64,000 nt of DNA from Azovibrio restrictus DSM 23866. GTDB taxonomy: Bacteria > Pseudomonadota > Gammaproteobacteria > Burkholderiales > Rhodocyclaceae. A program made the translations under genes and the position numbers. The notes beneath the pieces were generated by a model, which was not told the origin of the DNA, ran no database searches, and worked only from the letters and a program-made list of their open reading frames with translations. Positions 1-7,554 of this stretch are shown piece by piece. The stretch spans positions 62,001-126,000 of the forward strand of contig NZ_AUCH01000005.1 in NCBI RefSeq assembly GCF_000429665.1. The letters are read 5' to 3'. The stretch's first letter is position 1. Each line of letters starts with the position of its first letter.

Positions 1-875
1 AGGTCAATGACACGGCTGCGGCCATGGGGACCCTGGTGGGCACCTTGCGGGAATCATCGGGCAGCCTCAAGGGGTGTGCGGTGGACATGGCCTCCTCGGC
101 GGCCCAGCTCCAGGGCAGCATCGGCCAGCTTTCCGAAACCGTGAGCGACATGAGCGCCAGCTCCGAGGAGCTCTCCGTTTCCATCGACCAGGTGGCCGAC
201 TCGGCCCGTCAGACCGACAGTTTCGCCAGCAGCGCCGTGAGCGAGGTGGCCCTGGGCAAGCAGGTCACCCTGGAGGCCATCACCGCCATGCGCCAGGTGG
301 AAGAGCGGGTCAGCTCCGCCCTGGCGGAGGTGGAGGTGCTGGGCGCCCATTCCACCGAGATCGGGCGGGTGGTGGATGCCATCCGCCAGATCGCCGAGCA
401 GACCAATCTCCTGGCCCTGAACGCCGCCATTGAGGCGGCCCGGGCCGGGGAAGTGGGGCGCGGCTTCGCCGTGGTGGCGGACGAAGTGCGCAAGCTGGCG
501 GAGCAGTCGGCCAAGTCGGCCGGCGAAATCGGCCAGATCCTGGGCCGGGTCAGCGACGGGGTGAGCGGGGTGCAGAAGGTGATCAGCACCGCGGTCCAGG
601 AAGCCCGCCAGGGGGGCGAGGCCAGTTCCAACGCCGAAGCCGCCCTGGAGAAGATCGACCAGGTGACCCGCCAGATCGCCCTGTCGGTACGGGACATCGC
701 CTCCGCCGTGCATGAGCAGTCGGCGGCGGCCCAGAACATCGCCCAGCGGGTGGAGGCCGCGGCCCAGGTGGCGGAAGAAACCGAGCAGGTGGCGAACCGG
801 GTCAACGGCAACGCCGGTCAGCTCACCGACCTGGCGGATGCCCTGGAAGGCGAAGTGGGGCACTTCCGCTTGTGA
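1..875 (+). CDS. Methyl-accepting chemotaxis protein, C-terminal part (cut by window edge)
   Basis: Signalling part of a chemoreceptor that controls CheA kinase activity at the membrane. The reading frame is open from the first bases of the window (codons from position 3), so the start and the sensor and membrane regions lie upstream. The near-invariant hairpin tip of the family is present (IAEQTNLLALNAAIEAARAG at about 410-470), followed by GRGFAVVADEVRKLAEQS. Flanking sequence is long alanine/glutamate-rich coiled coil with heptad spacing, as expected for the four-helix bundle. No CheR-docking pentapeptide of the NWETF type is seen at the C-terminus (it ends GEVGHFRL). What it senses cannot be told from this fragment. 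Confidence 0.95.
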   Translation, partial: VNDTAAAMGTLVGTLRESSGSLKGCAVDMASSAAQLQGSIGQLSETVSDMSASSEELSVSIDQVADSARQTDSFASSAVSEVALGKQVTLEAITAMRQVEERVSSALAEVEVLGAHSTEIGRVVDAIRQIAEQTNLLALNAAIEAARAGEVGRGFAVVADEVRKLAEQSAKSAGEIGQILGRVSDGVSGVQKVISTAVQEARQGGEASSNAEAALEKIDQVTRQIALSVRDIASAVHEQSAAAQNIAQRVEAAAQVAEETEQVANRVNGNAGQLTDLADALEGEVGHFRL

Positions 876-997
876 GGGAAAGGGGCGGCCCGCCAGGGCC
901 GCCATGCCGGAGTTTCCCGGCTTCATGGGGCGGAAGCGTCCGCCGGAGGCGCAAAAGCAAGTAAAATTGGCGCCTTTCCGTCTTCCAAGTGCGTCCC

Positions 998-1954
998 ATG
1001 ACCGCCAGCAACGCCTCTGACAAGAAACCCACCTTCCAGGAAATCATCCTGCGCCTGCAGCAGTACTGGAGCAACCAGGGCTGCGCCCTGCTCCAGCCCT
1101 ACGACATGGAAGTCGGCGCCGGCACCAGCCACACCGCCACCTTCCTGCGCGCCATCGGCCCCGAGCCCTGGAAAGCCGCCTACGTGCAGCCCTCGCGCCG
1201 CCCCAAGGACGGCCGCTACGGCGAAAACCCCAACCGCATGCAGCACTACTACCAGTACCAGGTCGTGCTCAAGCCCGCTCCCGACAACATCCTGGAGCTG
1301 TACCTGGGCTCCCTGGAAGCCCTCGGCTTCGACCTGAAGAAGAACGACGTGCGCTTCGTCGAGGACGACTGGGAAAACCCGACCCTGGGTGCCTGGGGTC
1401 TCGGTTGGGAAGTGTGGATGAACGGCATGGAAGTGACCCAGTTCACCTACTTCCAGCAGGTCGGCGGCATCGACTGCAAGCCCATCACCGGCGAGATCAC
1501 CTACGGCATCGAGCGTCTGGCCATGTACCTGCAGGGCGTCGAGAACGTCTATGACCTGGTCTGGACCGACGGCCTGAGTTATGGCGACGTGTATCACCAG
1601 AACGAAGTCGAGCAATCCACTTACAACTTCGAGCACAGCAACGTGGAATTCCTCTTCCACGCCTTCGGCAAGCATGAGGAAACCGCCCTGCACCTGATGG
1701 GCGCCCAGCTGGCCCTGCCGGCCTACGAGCAGGTGCTGAAAGCTGCCCACACCTTCAACCTGCTCGATGCGCGCGGCGCCATCTCGGTGACCGAACGCGC
1801 CGCCTACATTGGCCGCATCCGCAACCTAGCCCGCAGCGTCGCCCAGAGCTATCTGGAATCCCGCGCCCGCCTGGGTTTCCCCATGGCCCCCCGGGCCTGG
1901 GCCGATGAAGTCCTCGCCAAGCTTGCCGAACAGAACGCCAAGAAAGCTGCCTGA
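998..1954 (+). CDS. glyQ: Glycine--tRNA ligase alpha subunit
   Basis: Catalytic alpha chain of the bacterial alpha2beta2 glycyl-tRNA synthetase, which charges tRNA-Gly in the cytoplasm. 318 residues against about 300 in Escherichia coli. Very typical sequence, including CALLQPYDMEVGAGTSHTAT, the segment PSRRPKDGRYGENPNR and VTQFTYFQQVGGIDCKPITG. I chose the ATG at 998. A GTG three codons earlier (989) is possible but has no better ribosome site. A TAAAAT box at 962-967 may be its -10 element. glyS follows after a single base, so the two chains are translationally linked. Confidence 0.97.
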   Translation: MTASNASDKKPTFQEIILRLQQYWSNQGCALLQPYDMEVGAGTSHTATFLRAIGPEPWKAAYVQPSRRPKDGRYGENPNRMQHYYQYQVVLKPAPDNILELYLGSLEALGFDLKKNDVRFVEDDWENPTLGAWGLGWEVWMNGMEVTQFTYFQQVGGIDCKPITGEITYGIERLAMYLQGVENVYDLVWTDGLSYGDVYHQNEVEQSTYNFEHSNVEFLFHAFGKHEETALHLMGAQLALPAYEQVLKAAHTFNLLDARGAISVTERAAYIGRIRNLARSVAQSYLESRARLGFPMAPRAWADEVLAKLAEQNAKKAA

Positions 1955-1955
1955 T

Positions 1956-4076
1956 ATGTCGTCGAAGAATCTCCTCGTAGAACTGTTTGTTGAAGAACTC
2001 CCCCCCAAGGCCCTGAAGAAGCTGGGCGAAGCCTTTGCCACGGCCCTGGCTGCTTCCCTGAAGAAGGATGGCCTCGCCGCCGAGGGGGCGACCGTCACCG
2101 CCTACGCCTCGCCGCGCCGCCTGGCCGCGCACGTGACCGGCGTTGCCGCCGTCGCCGCTGACAAGCCGGTGGTGCAGAAGCTGATGCCGGTGGCGGTTGG
2201 TCTGGACGCCAGTGGCAAGGCCACGCCGGCCCTGTTGAAGAAGCTGGCCGGATTGGGAGTGGATGCGGGTGCCGCCGAAAGCGCCGTCGCCAACCTGCGC
2301 CGCGAAAACGACGGCAAGGCCGACATCCTCTTCTACGACAGCCTGGCCAAGGGGGCGACCCTGGCCGAAGGCCTGCAGAAGGCCGTCGAAGCCGCGCTGG
2401 CCGCCCTGCCGATTCCCAAGGTCATGAGCTACCAACTGGCCGACGGCTGGAGCAGTGTCAATTTCGTCCGCCCGGCCCATGGTCTGGTGGCCCTGCATGG
2501 CAGCGAAGTCGTGCCGGTTTCCGTGCTCGGCCTGCAATCCGGCAAGGCCACCAAGGGCCATCGTTTTGAAGCGGCCGTCGATCCGGTGGTCATCGCCGAC
2601 GCCGACAGCTACGCCGAAACCCTGAAGCGCGACGGCGCCGTGATTGCATCGTTTGCCGAGCGCCGCGCCGAAATCGCCCGCCAGCTCGCCGCTGCCGCCG
2701 CCCAGGCGGGTGGCAAGCCCATCGAGGACGACGCCCTGCTGGACGAAGTCACTGCCCTGGTGGAACGTCCCAACGTGCTGATTGGCCAGTTCGAGCAGGA
2801 ATTCCTTGCCGTGCCCCAGGAATGCCTGATTCTCACCATGAAGGCCAACCAGAAGTACTTCCCGCTCCTGGACGCCGCCGGCAAGCTGACCAACAAGTTC
2901 CTCGTCGTCAGCAACATCAGCCCGGCCGATGCCAGCGCCGTGATCGGCGGCAACGAGCGGGTGGTGCGCCCGCGCCTCGCCGACGCCAAGTTCTTCTTCG
3001 ATCAGGACCGCAAGAAGTCGCTGGAAAGCCGTGTCATCGGCCTCTCCAAGGTGGTCTATCACAACAAGCTGGGCACCCAGGGGGAGCGCGTCCAGCGGGT
3101 TGCTGCCATCGCCCGTGCCATCGCCGAGAAGCTGGGTGGCGGTGTCCTGGTGCAGCAGGCCGAACAGGCCGCCGTGCTGGCCAAGGCCGACCTGCTCACC
3201 GACATGGTGGGCGAGTTCCCCGAGCTGCAGGGCATCATGGGCCGCTACTACGCCCAGCACGACGGCTTGAACGCCGACGTGGCGGATGCCATCGAAGACC
3301 ATTACAAACCCCGCTTCGCCGGCGACACGCTGCCGCGCGGTCAGGTCGGCACGGTGGTGGCCCTGGCTGACAAGCTGGAAACCCTGGTCGGCATGTTCGG
3401 CATCGGCCAGATTCCGACCGGCGACCGGGACCCCTTCGCCCTGCGCCGCCATGCGCTGGGCGTCATCCGCATGCTCGCCGAGGGCAACCTGGACCTGCCC
3501 CTGGAAGCCATGCTCGCCGCCGTCGGCGACAAGTTCGACAGCGTCGAGGGCTTCAAGCCGGCCACCGGGCAACTGTCTGACTTCATCTACGACCGCCTGG
3601 CCGGCAGCCTGCGCGAGCAGGGCTACACGGCCCAGGAAGTCGATGCGGTGGTGTCGCAACGGCCCCAGCGCCTGGGCGACATTCCCAAGCGCCTGGCCGC
3701 CGTGCGCGCCTTCTCGGCGCTGCCGGAAGCCGCCGCCCTGGCGGCCGCCAACAAGCGGGTCGGCAACATCCTGAAGAAGGTGGAAAACCCGGTCGAGCCG
3801 GTGGTGGACAATGCCCTCCTCAAGGAAGCCGCCGAAGTGGCCTTGCACGAGGCGCTGGTGGATGTGGTGCCGCGTGCCGACGCCGCTTTCGTCACCGGCG
3901 ACTACACCGAGTCCCTGACCGCCCTGGCCGCCCTGCGCGCCCCGGTGGATGCCTTCTTCGACGGGGTCATGGTCAATGCCGAGGATCCCGCCCTGCGCGC
4001 CAACCGTCTGGGGCTGCTGGCCAAGCTGCACCTGGCCATGAACCAGGTGGCCGACCTTTCCCGCCTGTCGGCCTGA
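1956..4076 (+). CDS. glyS: Glycine--tRNA ligase beta subunit
   Basis: Beta chain of glycyl-tRNA synthetase, needed for tRNA binding. 706 residues, close to the usual 690. It opens with MSSKNLLVELFVEELPPKAL, the standard start of the family, which fixes the ATG at 1956 although the frame is open further upstream. Typical blocks such as FLAVPQECLILTMKANQKYF, GIMGRYYA and PTGDRDPFALRR (the HD-like region) follow in order, and the C-terminus has the anticodon-binding-like fold (RLGLLAKLHLAMNQVADLSR). The ATG begins two bases after the glyQ stop codon starts to be cleared (TGATATG), so coupling with glyQ is expected. Confidence 0.97.
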   Translation: MSSKNLLVELFVEELPPKALKKLGEAFATALAASLKKDGLAAEGATVTAYASPRRLAAHVTGVAAVAADKPVVQKLMPVAVGLDASGKATPALLKKLAGLGVDAGAAESAVANLRRENDGKADILFYDSLAKGATLAEGLQKAVEAALAALPIPKVMSYQLADGWSSVNFVRPAHGLVALHGSEVVPVSVLGLQSGKATKGHRFEAAVDPVVIADADSYAETLKRDGAVIASFAERRAEIARQLAAAAAQAGGKPIEDDALLDEVTALVERPNVLIGQFEQEFLAVPQECLILTMKANQKYFPLLDAAGKLTNKFLVVSNISPADASAVIGGNERVVRPRLADAKFFFDQDRKKSLESRVIGLSKVVYHNKLGTQGERVQRVAAIARAIAEKLGGGVLVQQAEQAAVLAKADLLTDMVGEFPELQGIMGRYYAQHDGLNADVADAIEDHYKPRFAGDTLPRGQVGTVVALADKLETLVGMFGIGQIPTGDRDPFALRRHALGVIRMLAEGNLDLPLEAMLAAVGDKFDSVEGFKPATGQLSDFIYDRLAGSLREQGYTAQEVDAVVSQRPQRLGDIPKRLAAVRAFSALPEAAALAAANKRVGNILKKVENPVEPVVDNALLKEAAEVALHEALVDVVPRADAAFVTGDYTESLTALAALRAPVDAFFDGVMVNAEDPALRANRLGLLAKLHLAMNQVADLSRLSA

Positions 4077-4086
4077 GCCTGCGGCC

Positions 4087-4626
4087 ATGAAGCTCGTCAT
4101 CCTCGACCGCGATGGGGTCATCAACTTCGACTCCGCCCAGTTCATCAAGAGCCCGGCGGAGTGGAAGCCCATTCCCGGCAGCCTGGAAGCCATCGCCCGC
4201 CTCAATCAGGCCGGTTACAAGGTGCTGGTGGCCACCAATCAGTCGGGGGTGGGCCGGGGCTTGTTCGACATGGACACCCTGAACGCCATCCACGAGAAGA
4301 TGCACAAGGCCCTGTTTGCAGCCGGGGGCCGGGTGGATGCCATCTTCTACTGCCCCCACGCGGCCGATTCCCAGTGTGACTGCCGCAAACCCAAGCCGGG
4401 CATGTTCAAGCGCATTGCCGACTGCTTCAACGCCGACCTGAAGGGGGTGCCCTGCGTCGGGGATTCCCTGCGCGACCTGCAGGCCGGGGCGGCCATGGGC
4501 TGCCTGCCCCTGCTGGTGCATACGGGCAAGGGGGAGCGGACCCGGGAGGAGGGCGGTCTGCCCGAAGGAACCCTGGAGTTCGCCGATCTGGCGGCTGCCG
4601 TGGATTTCATCCTGGGGCGCTCATGA
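4087..4626 (+). CDS. gmhB: D-glycero-beta-D-manno-heptose 1,7-bisphosphate 7-phosphatase
   Basis: HAD-family phosphatase that removes the 7-phosphate from heptose bisphosphate on the way to ADP-heptose for the lipopolysaccharide inner core. 179 residues. The HAD motif I aspartates are in ILDRDGVINFDS near the N-terminus, motif II is VATNQSGVGRG, and the cysteine/histidine zinc loop typical of GmhB is visible (CPHAADSQCDCRKPKPGM). Motif IV is CVGDSLRDLQAG. Its stop overlaps the start of the next gene (ATGA at 4623-4626), which indicates one transcript with the acyltransferase gene and probably glyQS. Confidence 0.93.
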   Translation: MKLVILDRDGVINFDSAQFIKSPAEWKPIPGSLEAIARLNQAGYKVLVATNQSGVGRGLFDMDTLNAIHEKMHKALFAAGGRVDAIFYCPHAADSQCDCRKPKPGMFKRIADCFNADLKGVPCVGDSLRDLQAGAAMGCLPLLVHTGKGERTREEGGLPEGTLEFADLAAAVDFILGRS

Positions 4627-5375
4627 TCCTGCTGCGCTCCTCCCTGTTCTGGTTCCTGGTGACCCTGCTCACCATTCCTTTCGGCGTGGCCCTGGTGTTG
4701 CTCACCCTGCTGCCCCTGCGGGCCCGTTTTTTCGTGGTGGGCCTGTGGCGCCATGGGTTCATGGGCCTGGCCCGCTGGGTGCTGGGGGTGAAGATGGTGA
4801 TCAAGGGACGGGAGAACATTCCGCCCCAGCCGGTGCTGGTGCTGGCCAAGCACCAGTCGGCCTGGGAAACCGTGGCCCTGCAGGAAATCTTCGTCCCCAC
4901 GGTGTTCGTCCTGAAGCAGGAGCTGCTGCGGATTCCCTTCTTCGGCTGGGGCCTGGCGGCCCTGCGCATGATCGCCATCGACCGCAGCGCTGGCAAGGAA
5001 GCCCTGCGGCAGATGCTGGAGCAGGGCAAGGACAGGCTGGCCAAGGGCATCTGGGTGGTGGTGTTTCCCGAAGGCACCCGGGTGCCCCCCGGTCAGCAGG
5101 TGCGCTACAAGCCGGGGGCGGCCTACCTGGCCACCAAGACCGGGACCCCGGTGCTGCCGGTAGCCCACAATGCCGGTGAGGTCTGGCCCAAGAAGGCCCT
5201 GCTGATCCGTCCGGGCACCATCACCGTCAGCATCGGTCCGGCCATCGAGACCCAGGGCTTGAAGGATGCCCAGGTCAACGGGGCGGTGGAAGCCTGGATC
5301 GAAGGGGAGATGCGGGTGCTCTCCCCGCACCGTTACCCGCCGGCCGCAGGTGGCGCGGATGCCGGGCCGGCCTAG
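4623..5375 (+). CDS. 1-acyl-sn-glycerol-3-phosphate acyltransferase (PlsC family)
   Basis: Membrane acyltransferase that adds the second fatty acid in phosphatidic acid synthesis or a related lysophospholipid. 250 residues, with an N-terminal hydrophobic segment (about residues 8-36) and the acyltransferase domain behind it. The catalytic block reads KHQSAWET, so the usual HX4D motif is HX4E here, a variant I have seen in betaproteobacterial members of this family. The FPEGTR substrate motif is intact (VVVFPEGTRVPPG). The gene starts inside the gmhB stop codon and its last 17 bases overlap the following peptidase gene. Family assignment is firm; the exact acyl acceptor is not. Confidence 0.88.
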   Translation: MILLRSSLFWFLVTLLTIPFGVALVLLTLLPLRARFFVVGLWRHGFMGLARWVLGVKMVIKGRENIPPQPVLVLAKHQSAWETVALQEIFVPTVFVLKQELLRIPFFGWGLAALRMIAIDRSAGKEALRQMLEQGKDRLAKGIWVVVFPEGTRVPPGQQVRYKPGAAYLATKTGTPVLPVAHNAGEVWPKKALLIRPGTITVSIGPAIETQGLKDAQVNGAVEAWIEGEMRVLSPHRYPPAAGGADAGPA

Positions 5376-6090
5376 CCTGTTCCGTAGCGGCAGTGCAGGG
5401 GAAAAGCCCTGCCGCCTGGAGATCCTGGGGCAGTCGGTGTCCTACCAGCTGCGCCGCAGCCGGCGCCGCACCATAGGCTTGAGCGTGGATCACCGGGGCT
5501 TGCGGGTGGGGGCGCCGGTGGGCGCTTCCCTGCGGGACATCGAGGCCCTGCTGCACAAGCACGGGGCCTGGGTGCTGGAAAAGCTGGCGGCCTGGCAGGG
5601 GCGTTCTGGCGCCTCGCCCCTGGCGGCGGGTAGTTCCATTCCCTGGCTCGGGGCCGGGCTAGCGCTGCAGCTGCGTCCGGATGCCGGGCGCAGCCGCTGG
5701 GTCCCGGGAGGGGTGGAACTGGCCGTGCCCCCGGGACGCAGCCTGGAGCAGGCCCTGGTACAGCTCCTCAAACCCCGGGCCAAGGCCCTGTTCCAGGAGC
5801 GTCTGGCCTGTTACGCCACGCGTCTGGGGGTGCCCACGCCGCCCCTGTTCCTGTCCTCGGCCCGGAGCCGCTGGGGCAGCTGCAACAGCCGCGGGGAGAT
5901 ACGGCTGTCCTGGCGCCTGGCTCACTTCGACCTGGCCCTGATCGATTACGTGGTGGCCCACGAACTGGCCCACCTGAAGGAAATGAACCACAGCCCCCGC
6001 TTCTGGTCTGTGGTGGAGCAGCTTTATCCGGACTGGCGCCGGGCCCGGGCCGAACTGAAACGGCTGGCCCCGGGTCTGCCGGCCCTGTAG
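5359..6090 (+). CDS. YgjP-type zinc metallopeptidase (DUF45)
   Basis: Predicted cytoplasmic zinc-dependent hydrolase of the YgjP/DUF45 family; the physiological substrate is unknown. 243 residues when started at the ATG at 5359, which overlaps the acyltransferase by 17 bases; a longer in-frame start at 5266 would sit deep inside that gene and adds a low-complexity arginine-rich stretch. The zinc motif is clear: HELAHLKEMNHSPRFW, with HExxH and a third histidine, and the family block SRWGSCNSRGEIRLSWRL stands just before it. It probably belongs to the glyQ-to-gloA transcription unit. Confidence 0.88.
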   Translation: MPGRPSLFRSGSAGEKPCRLEILGQSVSYQLRRSRRRTIGLSVDHRGLRVGAPVGASLRDIEALLHKHGAWVLEKLAAWQGRSGASPLAAGSSIPWLGAGLALQLRPDAGRSRWVPGGVELAVPPGRSLEQALVQLLKPRAKALFQERLACYATRLGVPTPPLFLSSARSRWGSCNSRGEIRLSWRLAHFDLALIDYVVAHELAHLKEMNHSPRFWSVVEQLYPDWRRARAELKRLAPGLPAL

Positions 6091-6113
6091 CCACCCTATT
6101 CAAGGAAAACTCC

Positions 6114-6494
6114 ATGCGCATTCTGCACACCATGATCCGGGTCGGTGACCTGGAAAAGTCCATCAAGTTTTATACCGAGGTGCTGGGCATGCAGCTGCTG
6201 CGCAGTCAGGATTATCCCGAGGGCCGCTTCACCCTGGCTTTCGTGGGCTACGGCCCCGAATCCGAAGGGGCGGTGATCGAGCTGACCCACAACTGGGATA
6301 CAGCGGCCTACGAGCTGGGCAACGGCTTTGGCCATATCGCCCTGGAGGTCCCTGATGCGGCGGCGGCCTGCGCCGAGATCAAGGCCCGGGGTGGCAAGGT
6401 GGTGCGCGAGGCAGGGCCCATGAAGCACGGCAGCACCGTGATTGCCTTCGTGGAAGACCCGGACGGCTACAAGGTGGAGCTGATCCAGCGCTGA
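6114..6494 (+). CDS. gloA: Lactoylglutathione lyase (glyoxalase I)
   Basis: Converts the hemithioacetal of methylglyoxal and glutathione to S-lactoylglutathione, detoxifying methylglyoxal. 126 residues, normal for the bacterial metal-dependent enzyme. Metal ligands match the family: His5 (RILHTMIRVGDL), a glutamate in GAVIELTHNW, a histidine in FGHIALEVPD and the final glutamate in GYKVELIQR. A purine-rich ribosome site (AAGGAAAA) precedes the ATG. It closes the first operon; a strong promoter for the next one begins right behind it. Confidence 0.95.
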   Translation: MRILHTMIRVGDLEKSIKFYTEVLGMQLLRSQDYPEGRFTLAFVGYGPESEGAVIELTHNWDTAAYELGNGFGHIALEVPDAAAACAEIKARGGKVVREAGPMKHGSTVIAFVEDPDGYKVELIQR

Positions 6495-6510
6495 GCCGGG
6501 TCCGGCCGGC

Positions 6511-6538
6511 TTGACGGCCGGGGCACGAGCGGGATAAT
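6511..6538 (+). promoter_or_regulatory. Sigma-70-type promoter of the CheY/CheC/GGDEF-EAL operon
   Basis: TTGACG at 6511-6516 and GATAAT at 6533-6538, separated by 16 bases. Both hexamers match consensus at five of six positions. The start of transcription would fall near 6545, inside a palindromic AT-rich stretch (ATCAATTTTGAT at about 6539-6550, running into TTTGATCAAA) that could be an operator. The first gene starts at 6577. Confidence 0.6.
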
Positions 6539-6576
6539 CAATCAATTTTGATCAAAGATATCAGGGCGGGGCGGGC

Positions 6577-6942
6577 ATGAAGGTATTGGTCGTAGATGAC
6601 AGCAAGGTGGCGCGTACCATCATTCGCGCCGTGATCCTGGACAAGCACCCGGACTGGTCGGTGACGGAGGCTCCCAACGGGGCCGAGGCCCTGGCCCTGG
6701 CCAGCCAGGAGCCGTTCGACATTTTCTCCATCGACATCAACATGCCCGGGGTGGATGGCTTCGGCCTGGTGGAACAGTTGCGGGCCCAGGGCGCCCGGGG
6801 GCGCATGGCCCTGTTCTCCGCCAATGTCCAGGAGCCGGTACGGCAGCGGGCCGCCGACCTGGGGGTGGCCTTCATTTCCAAGCCGGTGACCCCGGTTTCC
6901 GTCGAGGCGCTGCTGGCGGCGGTGGGTCACGAATCCCCATGA
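6577..6942 (+). CDS. Single-domain response regulator, CheY-like
   Basis: Stand-alone receiver domain of 121 residues. The acidic pair is Asp7-Asp8, the phosphoacceptor is Asp53 (FSIDINMPG), the switch residue is Ser82 and the conserved lysine is Lys103 (FISKPVTP), so it should be phosphorylated and dephosphorylated normally. It has no output domain. It overlaps by four bases (ATGA) with a CheC-type phosphatase gene, which suggests that the two proteins act as a pair, the second removing phosphate from the first, and it is followed by a cyclic-di-GMP protein. The partner histidine kinase is not in the window. Confidence 0.9.
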   Translation: MKVLVVDDSKVARTIIRAVILDKHPDWSVTEAPNGAEALALASQEPFDIFSIDINMPGVDGFGLVEQLRAQGARGRMALFSANVQEPVRQRAADLGVAFISKPVTPVSVEALLAAVGHESP

Positions 6943-7544
6943 CCACTGACTGGAGCGAGCTGGAGCGGGATGCTCTGGCCGAAGCCTTCAACGTGGGCGT
7001 GGGTTCGGCCGCTGCCGTGCTGAGCGGCATGGTGGGGGCCGAGGTGATGCTTTCGGTGCCGGAGCTGCGGGTGGTGGACAAGGCCGCGGCCCTGGCCTCC
7101 TTCGGTCTGGCACCGGCGGACCGGGTCTGTGCCGTGGTGCAGCCCTATGGGGGTGCCTTCGAGTCCCGGGCCCTGCTGATGTTTACCGAGGTCAAGAGTT
7201 ACGACCTGGTGCGCGCCGTGGTGCCCGACCATGTGGCGGAAATGCGCATGGGGGACATGGCCCAGGACGCCCTGATCGAGGTGGGCAACCTGGTCCTGAA
7301 TGCCTGCCTGACGGCGGTGGGTGAGCTGCTGGGCTGCGCCCTGACCACCCGGGTGCCGAGCCTAGTGAAGGGAGAGGCGGCCGAGGTGCTGGAACAGATG
7401 GAGGGCAGCGAAATGATGCTCCTGCACATGCTGTTTTCCATCAAGGACAAGGATATCGACGGCTATGTGGGCTTCCTGCTCGACCAGCAGGCCATGGGGG
7501 CCTTGAAGCAGGCCGTGGGCAATTTCCTTTCGGCCCATCTCTGA
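6939..7544 (+). CDS. CheC-type CheY-P phosphatase
   Basis: CheC/CheX/FliY-family protein of 201 residues expected to dephosphorylate a phosphorylated receiver. Both copies of the (D/S)xxxExxN active-site motif are intact: DALAEAFN near residues 11-18 and DALIEVGN near residues 111-118, so it looks like a two-site CheC, not the one-site CheX. The start codon overlaps the stop of the CheY-like gene and the next gene follows after ten bases, so all three are one operon. No CheD gene is adjacent. A function controlling the neighbouring receiver and through it the cyclic-di-GMP protein is an inference from position. Confidence 0.82.
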   Translation: MTTDWSELERDALAEAFNVGVGSAAAVLSGMVGAEVMLSVPELRVVDKAAALASFGLAPADRVCAVVQPYGGAFESRALLMFTEVKSYDLVRAVVPDHVAEMRMGDMAQDALIEVGNLVLNACLTAVGELLGCALTTRVPSLVKGEAAEVLEQMEGSEMMLLHMLFSIKDKDIDGYVGFLLDQQAMGALKQAVGNFLSAHL

Positions 7545-7554
7545 GGGAGCTGGC

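Noticed and set aside
54..926. Long minus-strand ORF over the chemoreceptor gene
   Set aside because: Histidine/glycine/leucine-rich shadow of a high-GC gene; no motifs, and the plus strand carries an unmistakable chemoreceptor.
1755..4205. 816-residue minus-strand ORF over glyS
   Set aside because: Typical shadow frame in GC-rich DNA; glyS on the other strand is certain.
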